Of a stretch of DNA of 64,000 nucleotides, positions 38,284-47,777 are shown piece by piece. The notes under the pieces were generated by a model. The model was not told the origin of the DNA. It saw only the letters and a program-made list of their open reading frames with translations, and did no database searches. The DNA comes from Gracilaria gracilis (taxonomy: Eukaryota; Rhodophyta; Florideophyceae; Gracilariales; Gracilariaceae), in NCBI GenBank assembly GCA_030374805.1, contig JARGSG010000047.1, positions 62,001-126,000 of the forward strand. Reading direction: 5' to 3'. The translations under genes were made by a program, and so were the position numbers. Within the stretch, counting starts at the first letter, position 1; each line of letters starts with the position of its first letter.

Positions 38284-39498
38284 TCAATTTCGATGGCAGG
38301 CCCCCGGTTTCGATATCGGCGTGAGAGGTATATCAGAGACCCTGAGTGTTTCTTTGATTGTCAAAGGGCTTATTGCCTCCAAGATGGAGGACATAAGCAA
38401 GTTAGGGAAACAATCAAATCTCTGAGCAAACGCCCTTGACGGGTCCCTGTGAAACGTCTTTAGAACGGCCCATCGTCCAGGTTCTGATATTGTGTACAAC
38501 TGCTCGTTCACAACAACTTTGTTCAGATCAGAAATGAACTCCTTCGCAAGAGTTCGGAGTGCCACATCAATGTTCTCCGGAAGATTCCATGCCTACGGTT
38601 GGACCTCGTCTTCCCGAAGAGTTTGCGTGTTGCTCGGTAGCAAGCGGTGGTCGTTGTCCTTGTGCAGGAACCCCTCGGAACGAGATTCAATGGGTTTAAA
38701 CTGCATGTCATCGTACACGAGCAGTAGGAAAGGGAGAACCATGACCTCAGCGCTAGGGAATCCCAGAAATTGGGAGAAACAATCCCAGGCCTTTGTTACC
38801 AGCTGCTCAACAAAACCCGCACGCTGAGCTTGGAGATTCTGCGATATTTGCACATTCCCAAAAGGGGTGGAATATCCTTTCTCCCCCTTACGCCTCTTAT
38901 GGCCCCGAAGGCGCTTTTCCATAGATACTTTTTTAATAAGGGAAAGAAAGAGAACTCTCTGGAAATGTGTAGCGATGCTCGTACCGAAAGGGAAAACTAT
39001 CCGGCCCACACGCCTGGGAGCTATACTAATGGACTTGAAGAATTCGGTTAGCGTCACATTCTTCGGTATTCCTTGAAAGTCCACTTTGGTATAAGCATTC
39101 CAAAAATCCCTCACACGCCTGTCTGTGTCTCCGTCCACGATGTCAAGCAACTTCGTTGAAAGATAGAGCTGACGGTACGAACCCTTCTCGCACACAGCCT
39201 GGAGCTCATCGTCGCTGTATGACGGGTGAGTGGGTCCGAAAAAGATAGAGAAGTACTTCTTGGCAACGTCTAGGACAGTGCGATTCTTGATGATATATTG
39301 AACGAATTCTCTGTGTCCCACTTTCCTAGGTTCGTCTTCCTCTCGCATCGTCGACGCATAGTGATCACGGATGGCGAGACACGCGGTGAGAAGCTCATCC
39401 CCAGAACCGAACATTTTTCCAACCTTCATGTCGGATGTCGGAGGTGCCGGTGACGGTGACTTAGACCTGGATGTGGTTGCGGCAGCCATATTAAACAA
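38284..39498 (-). pseudogene. cargo protein of element B, unknown function, one in-frame stop
   Basis: About 400 codons from 39498, with a TAG at 38593-38595 and the same frame continuing to 38284. The product starts with a Ser/Pro-rich head and then looks alpha-helical (GHREFVQYIIKNRTVLDVAK, TLTEFFKSISIAPRRVGRIV). Near the end, just before 38284, another frame reads SRRYRNRGPAIEIDDDDDEQ and leads into the methyltransferase head, so this protein may once have been joined to the methyltransferase. No family recognised. Confidence 0.5.
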
Positions 39499-39627
39499 TA
39501 ACGGGGGGCTGTATTATGAATACGGAAGGAGAACGGGAGCGGTCGTGAGAAAACAGATGATTGACGTCGGCAGTGGACAACGAGGGCGAGCGGACGGAAT
39601 CTGACGAGAGACCGCAGCGAACCAGAG
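39499..39627. promoter_or_regulatory. divergent promoter at the centre of element B
   Basis: Only 129 bp separate the leftward cargo genes (starting 39498) from the rightward ones (starting 39628), so the two sets probably share a bidirectional promoter. The top-strand base composition also changes here from C-rich to G-rich. Confidence 0.45.
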
Positions 39628-41433
39628 ATGAGTGCGGATGGGTTGTATGCCTGGGATACGTCGATGATGGCTTCAATTGAGATTTTACAGAGTCCCACTT
39701 CGTACCCCACTCCGCACCCTGGGGCTGGGAATTCGTCCACCTCTCAGCCTGAGAGTGAAGATGTTGAGGAGGTCAAGGAATCGGCTGAGCAGTCCTCTAA
39801 AACCGCCAAACTTTAGTCTCCACCAACGTTAGGAGGAGAACGAGGAGGTTTTAAAGGGATGAAGAAACCGGTGGGAGCAATTGAGAGGGTTAACATCGTA
39901 GATGACTCCGATGACGATGTTGTGGAGGTGATTGGGATTACTAAGGCTTCCCTGGGTGGAACTGAGGGGGATTTGTTCGATGAAGGAGATAAAGTTCCAT
40001 CGGATGAGGTGGACACCACGCTGCCGCTACCGAAGATATCCCTCGCCGACTATTTTCAGCAGCGGTTGACGACGGATATCGAGATGATTGAAATCCCGAA
40101 GAAGACGGTTCGCAGTGTGAACCTGGCGCACAAGGAGGCCACGAAGATGAAGTGCCGCAACTTTGGTTCGCTTCCCTCCGCCGGTTCGATAGCCGTTACA
40201 CTTGTAGGCGATTTGGAAGCGAGTGACATCGTTGACGGGAGACTTGTGCTGCCTGTAACAGTTATAGACGGATATCACCGATTTCTTGTGTTACAGGACC
40301 TGCGTGAGGAAGGAGGGAAATGGGAGGATATTGTGAAGTCTCTGGATGTTTTGTTATGGACGAGGAAGGATGGTAATCCGATGGTCATGAATGAAGTGCT
40401 AGGACTTGGCAATCTCTTGAACGAGATGAGCTCCAATGTTCTGAAGATGTCTTTCGCAGACAAGCTTCACAGCACGGTGTCCTTCGTTGAAAACATCATT
40501 GACGAAGGAGGATTGGATGTGAGGAAGGTGACGTCGAAATAGATAGCGGGCGCGTTGAAAAGAATTGGGTTTATCGGGGACTATAATATGCGTCACTTGA
40601 ATCGCTATGCGGCACTGGCTCTGGAGTTCGTGCAAAGCGAGGGGCTTCTCCAATTCTTTGAGAAGGTGTGCGAGGAGGGGCTGCCGCTGACGCTCAAACA
40701 TGTGTCCAGTGACCTCCTTATGGGACTCACAGATGGGGAATTCCGTTGCGTCGTCCGTTGGTTGCAATGGCATGTGCGACTGAGAATGTTCTCTGCAGGG
40801 AGGACGGGCCGTTTTGAGGATATGAGGAAGCACTTCTTTCAGTGTGCAATTGGTATGTTTAAGCTTTGCGACTTGATTGCCAAGAGGAAGAAGATGACAG
40901 TTGAGGAAGTGATGCAGACAGTTCTCAAGACTGGAGGAAAGGGTGTATCTGTCTTGGAATATCTCGGGAAGCAAACAGCCAAAATGGAGCTCGCGGGAGC
41001 AAAGCGTTTTTGGGACGGGATGGTGTCTAGGATGGTGAAGACTGCAGGTAACAAGCTGAAACAACACTTTAAAGTACCGCTGCGAAGTTCAGAGGGGGAG
41101 AAGGTTGTTGTGGAGGTTATTGAAGAGGTTGTGGAACCGGAGGGAACGGCCAGGGCTCCATCTGCTGAGGTGGAGAACGATCCCATGGTGGTGGAAAGCC
41201 CTGAACCGGAACCACTGGTGTTAGGACGTAGCACAAGACATAAGATAGTTCCGGGTCGCTTGAGAGAAGAGGAGGTTGGACGGGTTGTGGGGAAGAAGAG
41301 GAAAATGAGGAAGAGAACTTCTGTGGTGCTTACTGACGACGAGGATGAAGATGATGTGCAACCTGCCCCAAAGCGAAGAAGGAAGGGTACGGTGAACACA
41401 TCTTCTGTAGGACATACCTTTGGAGGTTGTTAA
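39628..41433 (+). pseudogene. ParB-like domain protein (cargo of element B)
   Basis: One frame of about 600 codons, broken only by two TAG codons (39814-39816 and 40540-40542), ends in TAA at 41433. After an acidic head comes ISLADYFQQRLTTDIEMIEI, then SLPSAGSIAVTLVG and VTVIDGYHRFLVLQDLREEG, the GxxR-type core motif of ParB/sulfiredoxin-fold proteins. LLWTRKDGNPMVMNEVLGLG follows, like the helical ParB domain. The C-terminus is acidic and basic (PKRRRKGT), suggesting nuclear location. ParB-fold proteins bind or cut DNA and are often linked to DNA methyltransferases in phages, which fits the neighbouring gene. The assignment rests mainly on the IDGYHR block. Confidence 0.6.
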
Positions 41434-41446
41434 CCTGTTCAGGAAA

Positions 41447-43025
41447 ATGACGAGGACTCCATTGAAGAAGTTCTTTAAGAAGCAGAAAATCAATGTGATG
41501 TCGTCCAGTGAGGTCGAGGAGGAGAGTGATAGTAGTGAGAAGGATAGTGGATCTGTTGGGGATGAACCGGGGGGGGAAGGTGAAGGAGGAATGCGTAGCT
41601 TTGAGGATAATAATCCGGATGTTCTCCCGAAGGGGATGAAGACAGCTGGGGAGTACACCGGGGGATCAAATATGTCGTGGACGAATATGGTGAGTGCACT
41701 GCCGAGTGAGTGGCCGGAAGGGAAGAATCTGTGAAACACCAGCACCCGTGGATGGATATGATTCACCTACAAAAGCAGCATAGGGCGGGATGTTTAGCGG
41801 TGGAGGATTTGAGGGCGGTGAATCACGCGGTGTACTGGCATGCAGCCCGGAATGAGCACAAGGAACTGGGGACTACGAAGGAACCAGTTCTTGGGGTGAA
41901 GCTTCCGTTGAAGGGAAAGCCGAAAGGGGAGGAAGATGCTCTTTGGATGGCGGCGATGGAGAGGGATGACCTTGCGCGAGAATATTTTGCTGCGAAGAGA
42001 ATGGAGTTGATGGAGAGAGGATTCTGTGTGCCGGAGGAATTTGGAAGTGAGGAAGGCATGTCAGATGAGGCGAAGAAGAGGGGGGTGGTGTTGGATGAAG
42101 ATGTGACAGAGAGTATGTTGGGGTTCTTTCAAAAAGATTTCTTGGAACAGCCGGACCTCAAGTTCGAGGAGAACCGCAAGAGATGGAACCCTATCATCAA
42201 TGCGGGAGATGGGAAGGACGCGGGGGATAGGATGCAGGGCATTGGGCGATACATTACCACGAAGAAGGGGATTGTGGATTACATGGAATCGGATGAGAAG
42301 AATGTGATGATGGTGAGAAAGAGGTTGTTGGATGCTAGGTTTGGGCAGATAGCAGCCGCTCTTCGTCTCTGTAACAACAGTAGGGCGAAGAAGAGAATGT
42401 ATGCGCCGGAAACAGGAAGACTGTGTTGTGTACGGGGGAGGGATGCCCGAGGCAGGTGTTGCACACCGATTTCCGAGGGTTGACGAGTGTAGAGAAGAAC
42501 AATGGGGAGATTCCAGGATTCTTCATGATGGCCTCCGGGGGGAGCTCTTTTATGATATGGGTATGTGAGAGGTCACATAATACGTATGTGACGGATGAAA
42601 AGAGTTTGAAGAGGCTGTCTCGTACGATGGTTGTGAAGAAGTTCAGGGTTCCACCGTACTCCATGTTGATTGGAAGGGGAGATGTGTTTCATGCTGGGGC
42701 TGGGTACATGGATGCGCTGGTGCAAGAGAATTGTCTACGGTATCATATGTACTTTGTGCCCGAGGGGTACAAGCTCCCTGATGCGGTGCACAGGCAGCCT
42801 GCTTCTCGGCCCAAATTCTTAGATGAGGAATTTGGACTCGGGGAAGACCCGAACGACCAGCTGGACGAGGAGGAAAGTTCTGTGAGCAACTTTGAAATGG
42901 AGGAAGAGAAAGTTGGAGAGGAGGATTACGAAGAGGAAGATGACGAGGTACAAGGCCACAAGGCTGATAAAAAGGATGGGGACTACGAGGAGGGACCGAT
43001 GATAGTGGATTATGAGGAGGACTAG
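41447..43025 (+). pseudogene. 2-oxoglutarate/Fe(II) oxygenase-like protein (cargo of element B)
   Basis: The C-terminal half carries the double-stranded beta-helix signature. QVLHTDFRG gives the HxD metal pair, GRGDVFHAGAGY the distal His, and ENCLRYHMYF the 2OG-binding Arg. An acidic tail (EEDYEEEDDEVQ) follows. The N-terminal half (from MTRTPLKKFFKKQ, then HPWMDMIHLQKQHRAGCLA) is helical and unknown. The frame shifts near 41730 and near 42420. Members of this fold demethylate or hydroxylate nucleic acids or proteins; TET/JBP-type dioxygenases are known from other eukaryotic DNA transposons, but I cannot place this one in a subfamily. Only 13 bp separate it from the ParB-like frame, so the two may once have been one protein. 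Confidence 0.6.
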
Positions 43026-43228
43026 ATAAAAGATGTAGGGCGTGTAGTGTTGTGTGTGTGAGAGTGAGGTGACTGGACTAGTACTGAGAAATGAACGAAT
43101 GTTTTGATATAATGTGAGCATAAAAGGATTGTTGAAGAAAGAAAATGAGTTAGAAAGCGTGAGGTAATGAGAGAGAGTATTGTGCGAAGATATCTTTTTT
43201 AGAAAATGAAACCAAAGTAGTACGGGTA

Positions 43229-44062
43229 CTAAAAGAGAATGTCTTTTCTAAGGACATTGACATAGTTGGTGTGAAAAGGGGCAGAGTCAGCCAAGCCCGC
43301 TCTCTTGGTATCCTCGGAGGAAAGGTAGAAGTAAGCATTTCTGAATTCGTACTCAGAGAATGAGGCGTGGAAGGAGGTAAGAGTGCTGCCGTAGGCGAGG
43401 AGGGATTGTACTGTGGAGGGGATATTGTAGGAGATAGCTGTGTCGGAGGAGACTATGTCGAGTAGTTCCTTCATTATCGTTGAGACTATGGTATTGTAGC
43501 GGGTGGCCACGTCATGCATGGTAATGAAGCCGTGGGAGGAACCAACTAGGTTGAATGAAGAGATCTAGACGAGCTTTTCGTAGTAGTATTTAGAGAAGGC
43601 CTCTTCGTCAATGATATTGCAGGTGAGACCTGCGTTAAAGAAGCGTTGTGCTAGTGCGAAAGCCCATTTTCCGGTGACAGTTGTGAGGCCGTTGGGAGTA
43701 AGAGGGGTGACGCCATTCTGTGGAGCTGCAGCGAGAGTGGGTACGGCGATGTAAAGAACTGCTCGTGTGGTGTGATGAAGACCACGTTTTGAAAGAATGG
43801 GAAGAATGTGGCCGTTCTGAATGAAGATCAAGTCTTTTCTGCGAGATGGAGGGCAGGAGCGAATTACTGTTTCCAACAAGTTGCTCCTGCCGTAGGAGAA
43901 AATGGGACCTTGCGGAATGCTGTGTGCGGCTATGAAATCTTGGAGTGAAAGAATGGTATCTTGAGGGGTACCGTGGTCGTAAAGCATGGAGCCAATGCGG
44001 ACTCTGCATACAACAACAACTGGGGTGTGGGAAGAGCGGAGAGAAGAGGAAGGCGAGGTCAT
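43229..44062 (-). pseudogene. Rossmann-fold dehydrogenase-like protein (6-phosphogluconate/ketopantoate reductase-like), captured gene
   Basis: A single frame from 44062 to 43229 with one TAG at 43565-43567. VVCRVRIGSMLYDHG, KDLIFIQNGHILPILSKRGL, GLTTVTGKWAFALAQRFFNA, DEEAFSKYYYEKLV, VGSSHGFITMHDVA and SEYEFRNAYFYLS closely follow an uncharacterised NAD(P)-dehydrogenase-like family that I know from plants and algae. In that family the position of the TAG is normally Trp (EKL(I/V)W), so TGG to TAG is the likely change. The substrate is unknown. The family is conserved in photosynthetic eukaryotes, so this looks like a host-type gene picked up by the element. Another TAG ends it at 43229, with TAA nine codons further on. 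Confidence 0.55.
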
Positions 44063-44470
44063 TATGTCGAATTTTTTGGATGCTGTGAGGATATATTGTG
44101 CTACAGGAGAGGAAGGGAGAGATGCTTAAGTAGAGAACGGCGTTGCCGATGTATACATCGATAAAGTGGTTTCAGAGGAAAAGATAGTTTTTACGACTAA
44201 GTAGTTGAAAGAATGAGGTAGATGGGTATGAAGGGATTAGGGCTGATGAATGGGTTTATGAAAAGAGATGTGTCGAAATGAATTATAAAGGGGAAGATTT
44301 AATGGTAATGAATTAAGGAACGGGCGCTGTGGATTAGTTTTGTGGGATGGTACTGAAAGGAAAAAACGAAAATATGGAAATATCTGGGAGAAATGGAGTT
44401 TTTGGGGAATGGCGGAAAATTGAGGTATAGAAAATTGTGATACAAATAGGCCTGCGAGGTAGAGGGTTGT

Positions 44471-45496
44471 GTGGCCACGAGTGTAACGGCTGTGATCAGG
44501 GGTGGCAAGGACGAGGTTTGTGGTAAGTCGCTCAGGCCTGTTCAAGTCTTTTATCGCCGGACGCCGTCTTTTCTTGGGATGTCGAATGGATACGTTGGTG
44601 ACGAGGAACTAATGGCTCTGCTGCATAGGACGGAAGTGCCAGAGACGCCACCGCGGGAGGGAGGGGGTACTGAGGGGGTTTGCGTGAGTCAGAGGGTTTG
44701 TAATGGGGATGGAGAAGGAGGACCGGAGAGAAGGTTTATGGGAGAGATGCAGGAACGGGTGATGAAGCTTGGGGGGAGTTTGAAGAAGCACTTCGACCAC
44801 ATGCTGTCGGAGATGGTGGCAGACAGGGGAGGGGTGGTGCTGAGTGTATCGGAGGTTGGGGTGCCGATGGAATTGATTTCGACGATTCGGAAGAGGATGA
44901 AATTGACTGGGGTGGGGGCTGTGGGACATCTGAATGGGATGTTGGAGTGCGTGGGGAGGGAGATGGGGAGGCTGCGAAAGGAGACCATGGGGCTCAAGGG
45001 TAGGGTTGAAGTGTTGGAAAGCCAATTGGGACAGATGGAGAAGGCGTGCAAATTGCTGATGGATTTGAAGGAAATGGTGAGGGGAGGGGGAGAAGGGGTG
45101 GGAGAGGGAGCAGGTAAAGGGTCGCCTGTGACGCCTGGTTCTCGGGGTGTGCGGGGGAGTGTGAGGGAGAGGGGGGAGAAGAGGAGGGAGGAGAAGGTGT
45201 GGGGAGTCGACTGAAGAAGAGAAGAAAGGGTGGGGTGATGGTGGACGAGGATGGGAAGGTGTTTGTGCCGCCGCAGCTGCCGGGTGGCGCGCCGTTGGTG
45301 GGTTTCGGGATTGCGGCGGCGGCTGTGCGAACGGCGGAGCGTATATTGGAGTAGCAGGAGGAGAAGAGGCTGGGAGGGGTTGGAAGCCGCTTTGAGGCTA
45401 GGAGGGTGTACCATAATGGGGAGAGTTGTCCGTTGGACTTCTTTAACTTCACGTTTAGGGAAACTGAGACTCAGGATCCGAATGCCGAGTTGGAAT
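44471..45496 (+). pseudogene. coiled-coil cargo protein of element B, unknown function
   Basis: The first frame (44471-45214) holds a long amphipathic helix (LECVGREMGRLRKETMGLKG, VEVLESQLGQMEKACKLLMD) and a Gly/Glu-rich tail. Near 45180 the frame shifts and continues SRLKKRRKGGVMVDEDGKVF ... RILE, a TAG at about 45354, QEEKRLGGVGSRFEARRVYH, and ends in TAA at 45496. It probably oligomerises and has a basic nuclear-type patch. No family recognised. Confidence 0.5.
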
Positions 45497-45569
45497 AAAC
45501 CAGCGCTGGTGACCCGAGATTAAATTTTTTGAGTGATTTTGACGACTGCGACGAATGTGAGGTAACGGG

Positions 45570-45764
45570 CAGTGGCGCACGAACTGCAAACCAGCCTACA
45601 ACTTCAACAAATGGAGTTCAACTGCGGCACGTGGAAATGCGATTTCCAAAAAAAAATTTTTTTGCCTTGCCAACTAGCGCAATCTGCGAAATTGCTAGTT
45701 TTTCGGACTTTTATTTTCATAACTGGCCATCTAGCATACTAAACTAGCATTCCGAGAACACCGA
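45570..45764 (-). repeat. right terminal and subterminal repeats of element B
   Basis: Terminal repeat AAACTAGCATTCCGAGAACA at 45741-45760, continuing CCGA to 45764. Inner motifs include AACTAGCGCAA, TTGCTAGTTTT and CATCTAGCATA. Pairs with 30036-30059. Confidence 0.75.
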
Positions 45765-45894
45765 TGACATTCCATTCGACATTCCTATCTTCTGCTGTCA
45801 CCCCAATACACCTTTCAACCATTTCTTCCCACCTTTTGCGCCACGAAAAACTGCCAAGGAACACAATGAATGTTAACTAGAGTTACAATGGTGT

Positions 45895-46140
45895 CTAAAG
45901 GTGCTGAGCTGCGATAGGGTTTCTCGCTGAACGTCGCAAATTTCGACTGAAGCCTTTTAGTTGGTCCTGTTGGATTTTTCTCTCAATGACCCTTGCAAGA
46001 CCATGTAAATGGGTCCCAGTATCTGGTGACAGTAGAAGTACGCCACATTTCGGCTCGAGCTCAAACACTCCAGCTTGATGCAGTTCATTGGAAAACTCAT
46101 TTTTCGCCTCAAAACTGTCAATGAAATTCGTACTTCCCAC
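45895..46140 (-). pseudogene. Ulp1-like protease, 5' part (MULE-1), separated from its 3' part by element B
   Basis: EAKNEFSNELHQAGVFELEP ... DTGTHLHGLARVIERK matches ETESWFSNVLLGSGVLELEH ... DTGWDISTVENMCEHQ in the MULE-2 protease (54404-54847). Its continuation lies at 29587-30035, on the other side of element B, which proves that B inserted into an existing MULE. Confidence 0.65.
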
Positions 46141-46589
46141 TACATGCTCATATGTGACATTACTAATCTGATCACATATTTGGTACAGTCAGGGTTGCGT
46201 TAAGTCCCTTAGCCCATCCTAACCTTTACTATCGTACGCCACAAAGGGTTTCGCGCTGTCTTTTAGAAAAAGCAAAATCGTTTCGTAACAATATGTTCAT
46301 ACCCTGCTTTTGGGCATCACAAAGGTCTACAATACCGCCAGTTTTTTGTCTGTGTCATGGTTACGCAATACAAATAGGCTACTACCATAGAATACGAAAA
46401 GGAATTGGGTGAAAAGTGAACGATAGGTTTATTGACCTGAGTAAAAGAAATGATCTCAACTTAGAATTTTGTCGACACTATTTGCGTAGGAAATTTTGTT
46501 TTATCGAGATTCTATTTTGTGCTCCATTGGAAATTTAGAGATTGATGTGCACGGCAATTAACGTTTTTAGTATCATTTTGCTTGGAAGC

Positions 46590-46839
46590 GCGTGCTTTCT
46601 TATTCTACTCTATTGCTGCTGTTTAATTCTATGAAGTATAAATTAGGAAAAAGGTGGTCATACTGGAGTGTTACGAGGCTTAAGGTAATGGATATGTGTG
46701 CTAAGGAAGTTCTATGAACTTGGCGCAATTGGAGTGGTACAAAGAATTGACGAAAACGTGGCCATATTATTAGAGATTCCCTGACTTTTTTGTTACATAT
46801 AAGTGGAGGTTCTGCAGAGGAGGTTCTGAAGAGCTCTCA
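46590..46839 (-). repeat. MULE-1 right terminal inverted repeat
   Basis: Read inward from 46839: TGAGAGCTCTTCAGAACCTC, then CCACTTATATGTAAC and CCACTCCAATTGCGCCAAGT. Matches 25034-25290. Inner boundary approximate. Confidence 0.7.
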
Positions 46840-46875
46840 TGGTACGTCGATTTTCCTCCTCCCATGTTTTGAACA

Positions 46876-46884
46876 TGTTTCGAG
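46876..46884. repeat. target-site duplication of MULE-2, left copy
   Basis: TGTTTCGAG, identical to 55865-55873. Nine bases is the standard MULE duplication length. Confidence 0.9.
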
Positions 46885-47160
46885 GGCCGGCGGAGAATCT
46901 ACGCACTGTACAGACTGTAGATTTTCTGTCCCAGATCCTCCTACTCTATGAAACGAAATTTGGAGGATTCTCTACTCCGTACACCGCTCTCTTCAGGCCC
47001 TGCAATAGCACTTCCTCTATGCCAAGTCATGAGATCCTCCGTTTCTGGCCTCTTGATTGGCCAGCGCCCTCCCGCGTCACATTCTTGAGCTTTCCATATG
47101 TGAAATAACCCAATTCAAAAAAAACCCGCACTTTGCGCGAGTCCTTTTGCACGGTTGCCC
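46885..47160 (+). repeat. MULE-2 left terminal inverted repeat
   Basis: About 275 bp, matching the complement of 55588-55864. Long shared blocks include CAGATCCTCCTACTCTATGA and GCAATAGCACTTCCTCTATG, and the inner end is CCGCACTTTGCGCGAGTC. Agreement is about 85 percent by eye. Confidence 0.9.
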
Positions 47161-47650
47161 CATCATGCTTGCCTGTCTGTTTCCCCTCGCCTTCTTCGGC
47201 CGTCATTCCGCCCAGTTGCTCTTGTCTGCCAGTTTTCCGTTGCTCTTCACGGCCCTCTTTCCGCCCGTCCCGTGCCTCCCTATCCTCCGTACCAGTCCCA
47301 TCGGTTCTTGCCGTCGCCCGTGCCTGACATCCCTTCTCATAGCTCGTTTCTGCCGTTCTTTTTTCGCCACTCGTGCCTGCCATTCCTTCCTGTCACTCTT
47401 GCCTGGCGTTTTTTTACCTCTTGTTCCTACCAATCGTTTCTCCGAGTCCTCTGTGCCGTTCTTGTCTTCCGGTCCTTTGTTTTGCTGTTTTTTTGTGGCT
47501 CTTGTCAGCTAGTCGTCTTTTCTGCTCTTGTCTGTCGCTCTTCTCTGCTGTTCCTCTCTTCTGCTTTTGTCTGTCGCTCTTGCCTGCTGGTCTTATTCTC
47601 TGCTGTTGTCTGTCGCTCTTGCCTGTTGCGACACCTTGGCGAGAAGGAAT
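47160..47650. repeat. pyrimidine-rich degenerate tandem repeats (MULE-2 left subterminal)
   Basis: Recurring CTTGTCTGTCGCTCTTGCCTG units and variants, nearly pure C/T on the + strand. A mirrored A/G-rich tract lies at about 55150-55590. Short open frames here are composition artefacts. Confidence 0.65.
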
Positions 47651-47777
47651 GCCTACCAAAATTAGCTTGTCGGTTGTTGCGGAATGACAAAAGTAGGTTT
47701 GGTCACCGGTATGCATTGCAATTCTTTACTTAACTCATGATTAACAAGATTTGTTTAACTCCCCCACTGAACGCCCC

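Larger units (their letters stand above)
30036..45764 (+). mobile_element. element B: 15.7-kb Plavaka-like (CMC) DNA transposon with DNA/chromatin-modification cargo
   Basis: Bounded by a 24-bp inverted repeat, left TCGGTGTTATCGGAAT... at 30036-30059 and its complement at 45741-45764 (22 of 24 match). Subterminal GCTAGTTT-type motifs sit inside both ends. Order of contents: transposase (+, 30570-33776), unknown cargo (-, 33935-36126), DNA methyltransferase-SET protein (-, 36400-38264), unknown (-, 38284-39498), ParB-like protein (+, 39628-41433), 2OG-Fe(II) oxygenase-like protein (+, 41447-43025), Rossmann dehydrogenase-like protein (-, 43229-44062) and coiled-coil protein (+, 44471-45496). 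It lies inside the Ulp1-like gene of MULE-1. Every larger gene has at least one frame break or stop, so this copy is dead or depends on other copies. No capsid gene recognised. Confidence 0.8.
25034..46839 (-). mobile_element. MULE-1: Mutator-like element split by the insertion of element B
   Basis: Outer ends are imperfect inverted repeats of about 250 bp. The left end begins TGAGAGCTGTTGAGAACC at 25034; the right end, read inward from 46839, begins TGAGAGCTCTTCAGAACC. Both continue with AACCTCCACTTATATG and further shared blocks such as TGTACCACTCCAATTG. Contents on the minus strand: a MULE transposase (25560-29550) and an Ulp1-like protease gene cut by element B (29587-30035 and 45895-46140). 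Without B the element is about 6.1 kb. No target-site duplication is clear, in keeping with greater age than MULE-2. Confidence 0.75.

Noticed and set aside
37105-41433. Reassignment of TAG to glutamine in the cargo genes
   Set aside because: Five of the TAG codons would read smoothly as Gln, but the TAG at 43565 sits at a Trp position of its family, TAA and TGA also occur as internal stops, and frameshifts are common. Ordinary decay by transitions explains all of it.
30031-45769. Target-site duplication of element B
   Set aside because: Flanks GACCG (left) and TGACA (right) do not match convincingly at 2-5 bp, so no duplication is claimed.
47155-47733. Long overlapping open frames on both strands rich in Cys/Leu/Ser or Arg/Gln/Lys
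   Set aside because: They arise from the near-pure pyrimidine repeat of the MULE-2 subterminal tract; lack of stops is a composition effect.
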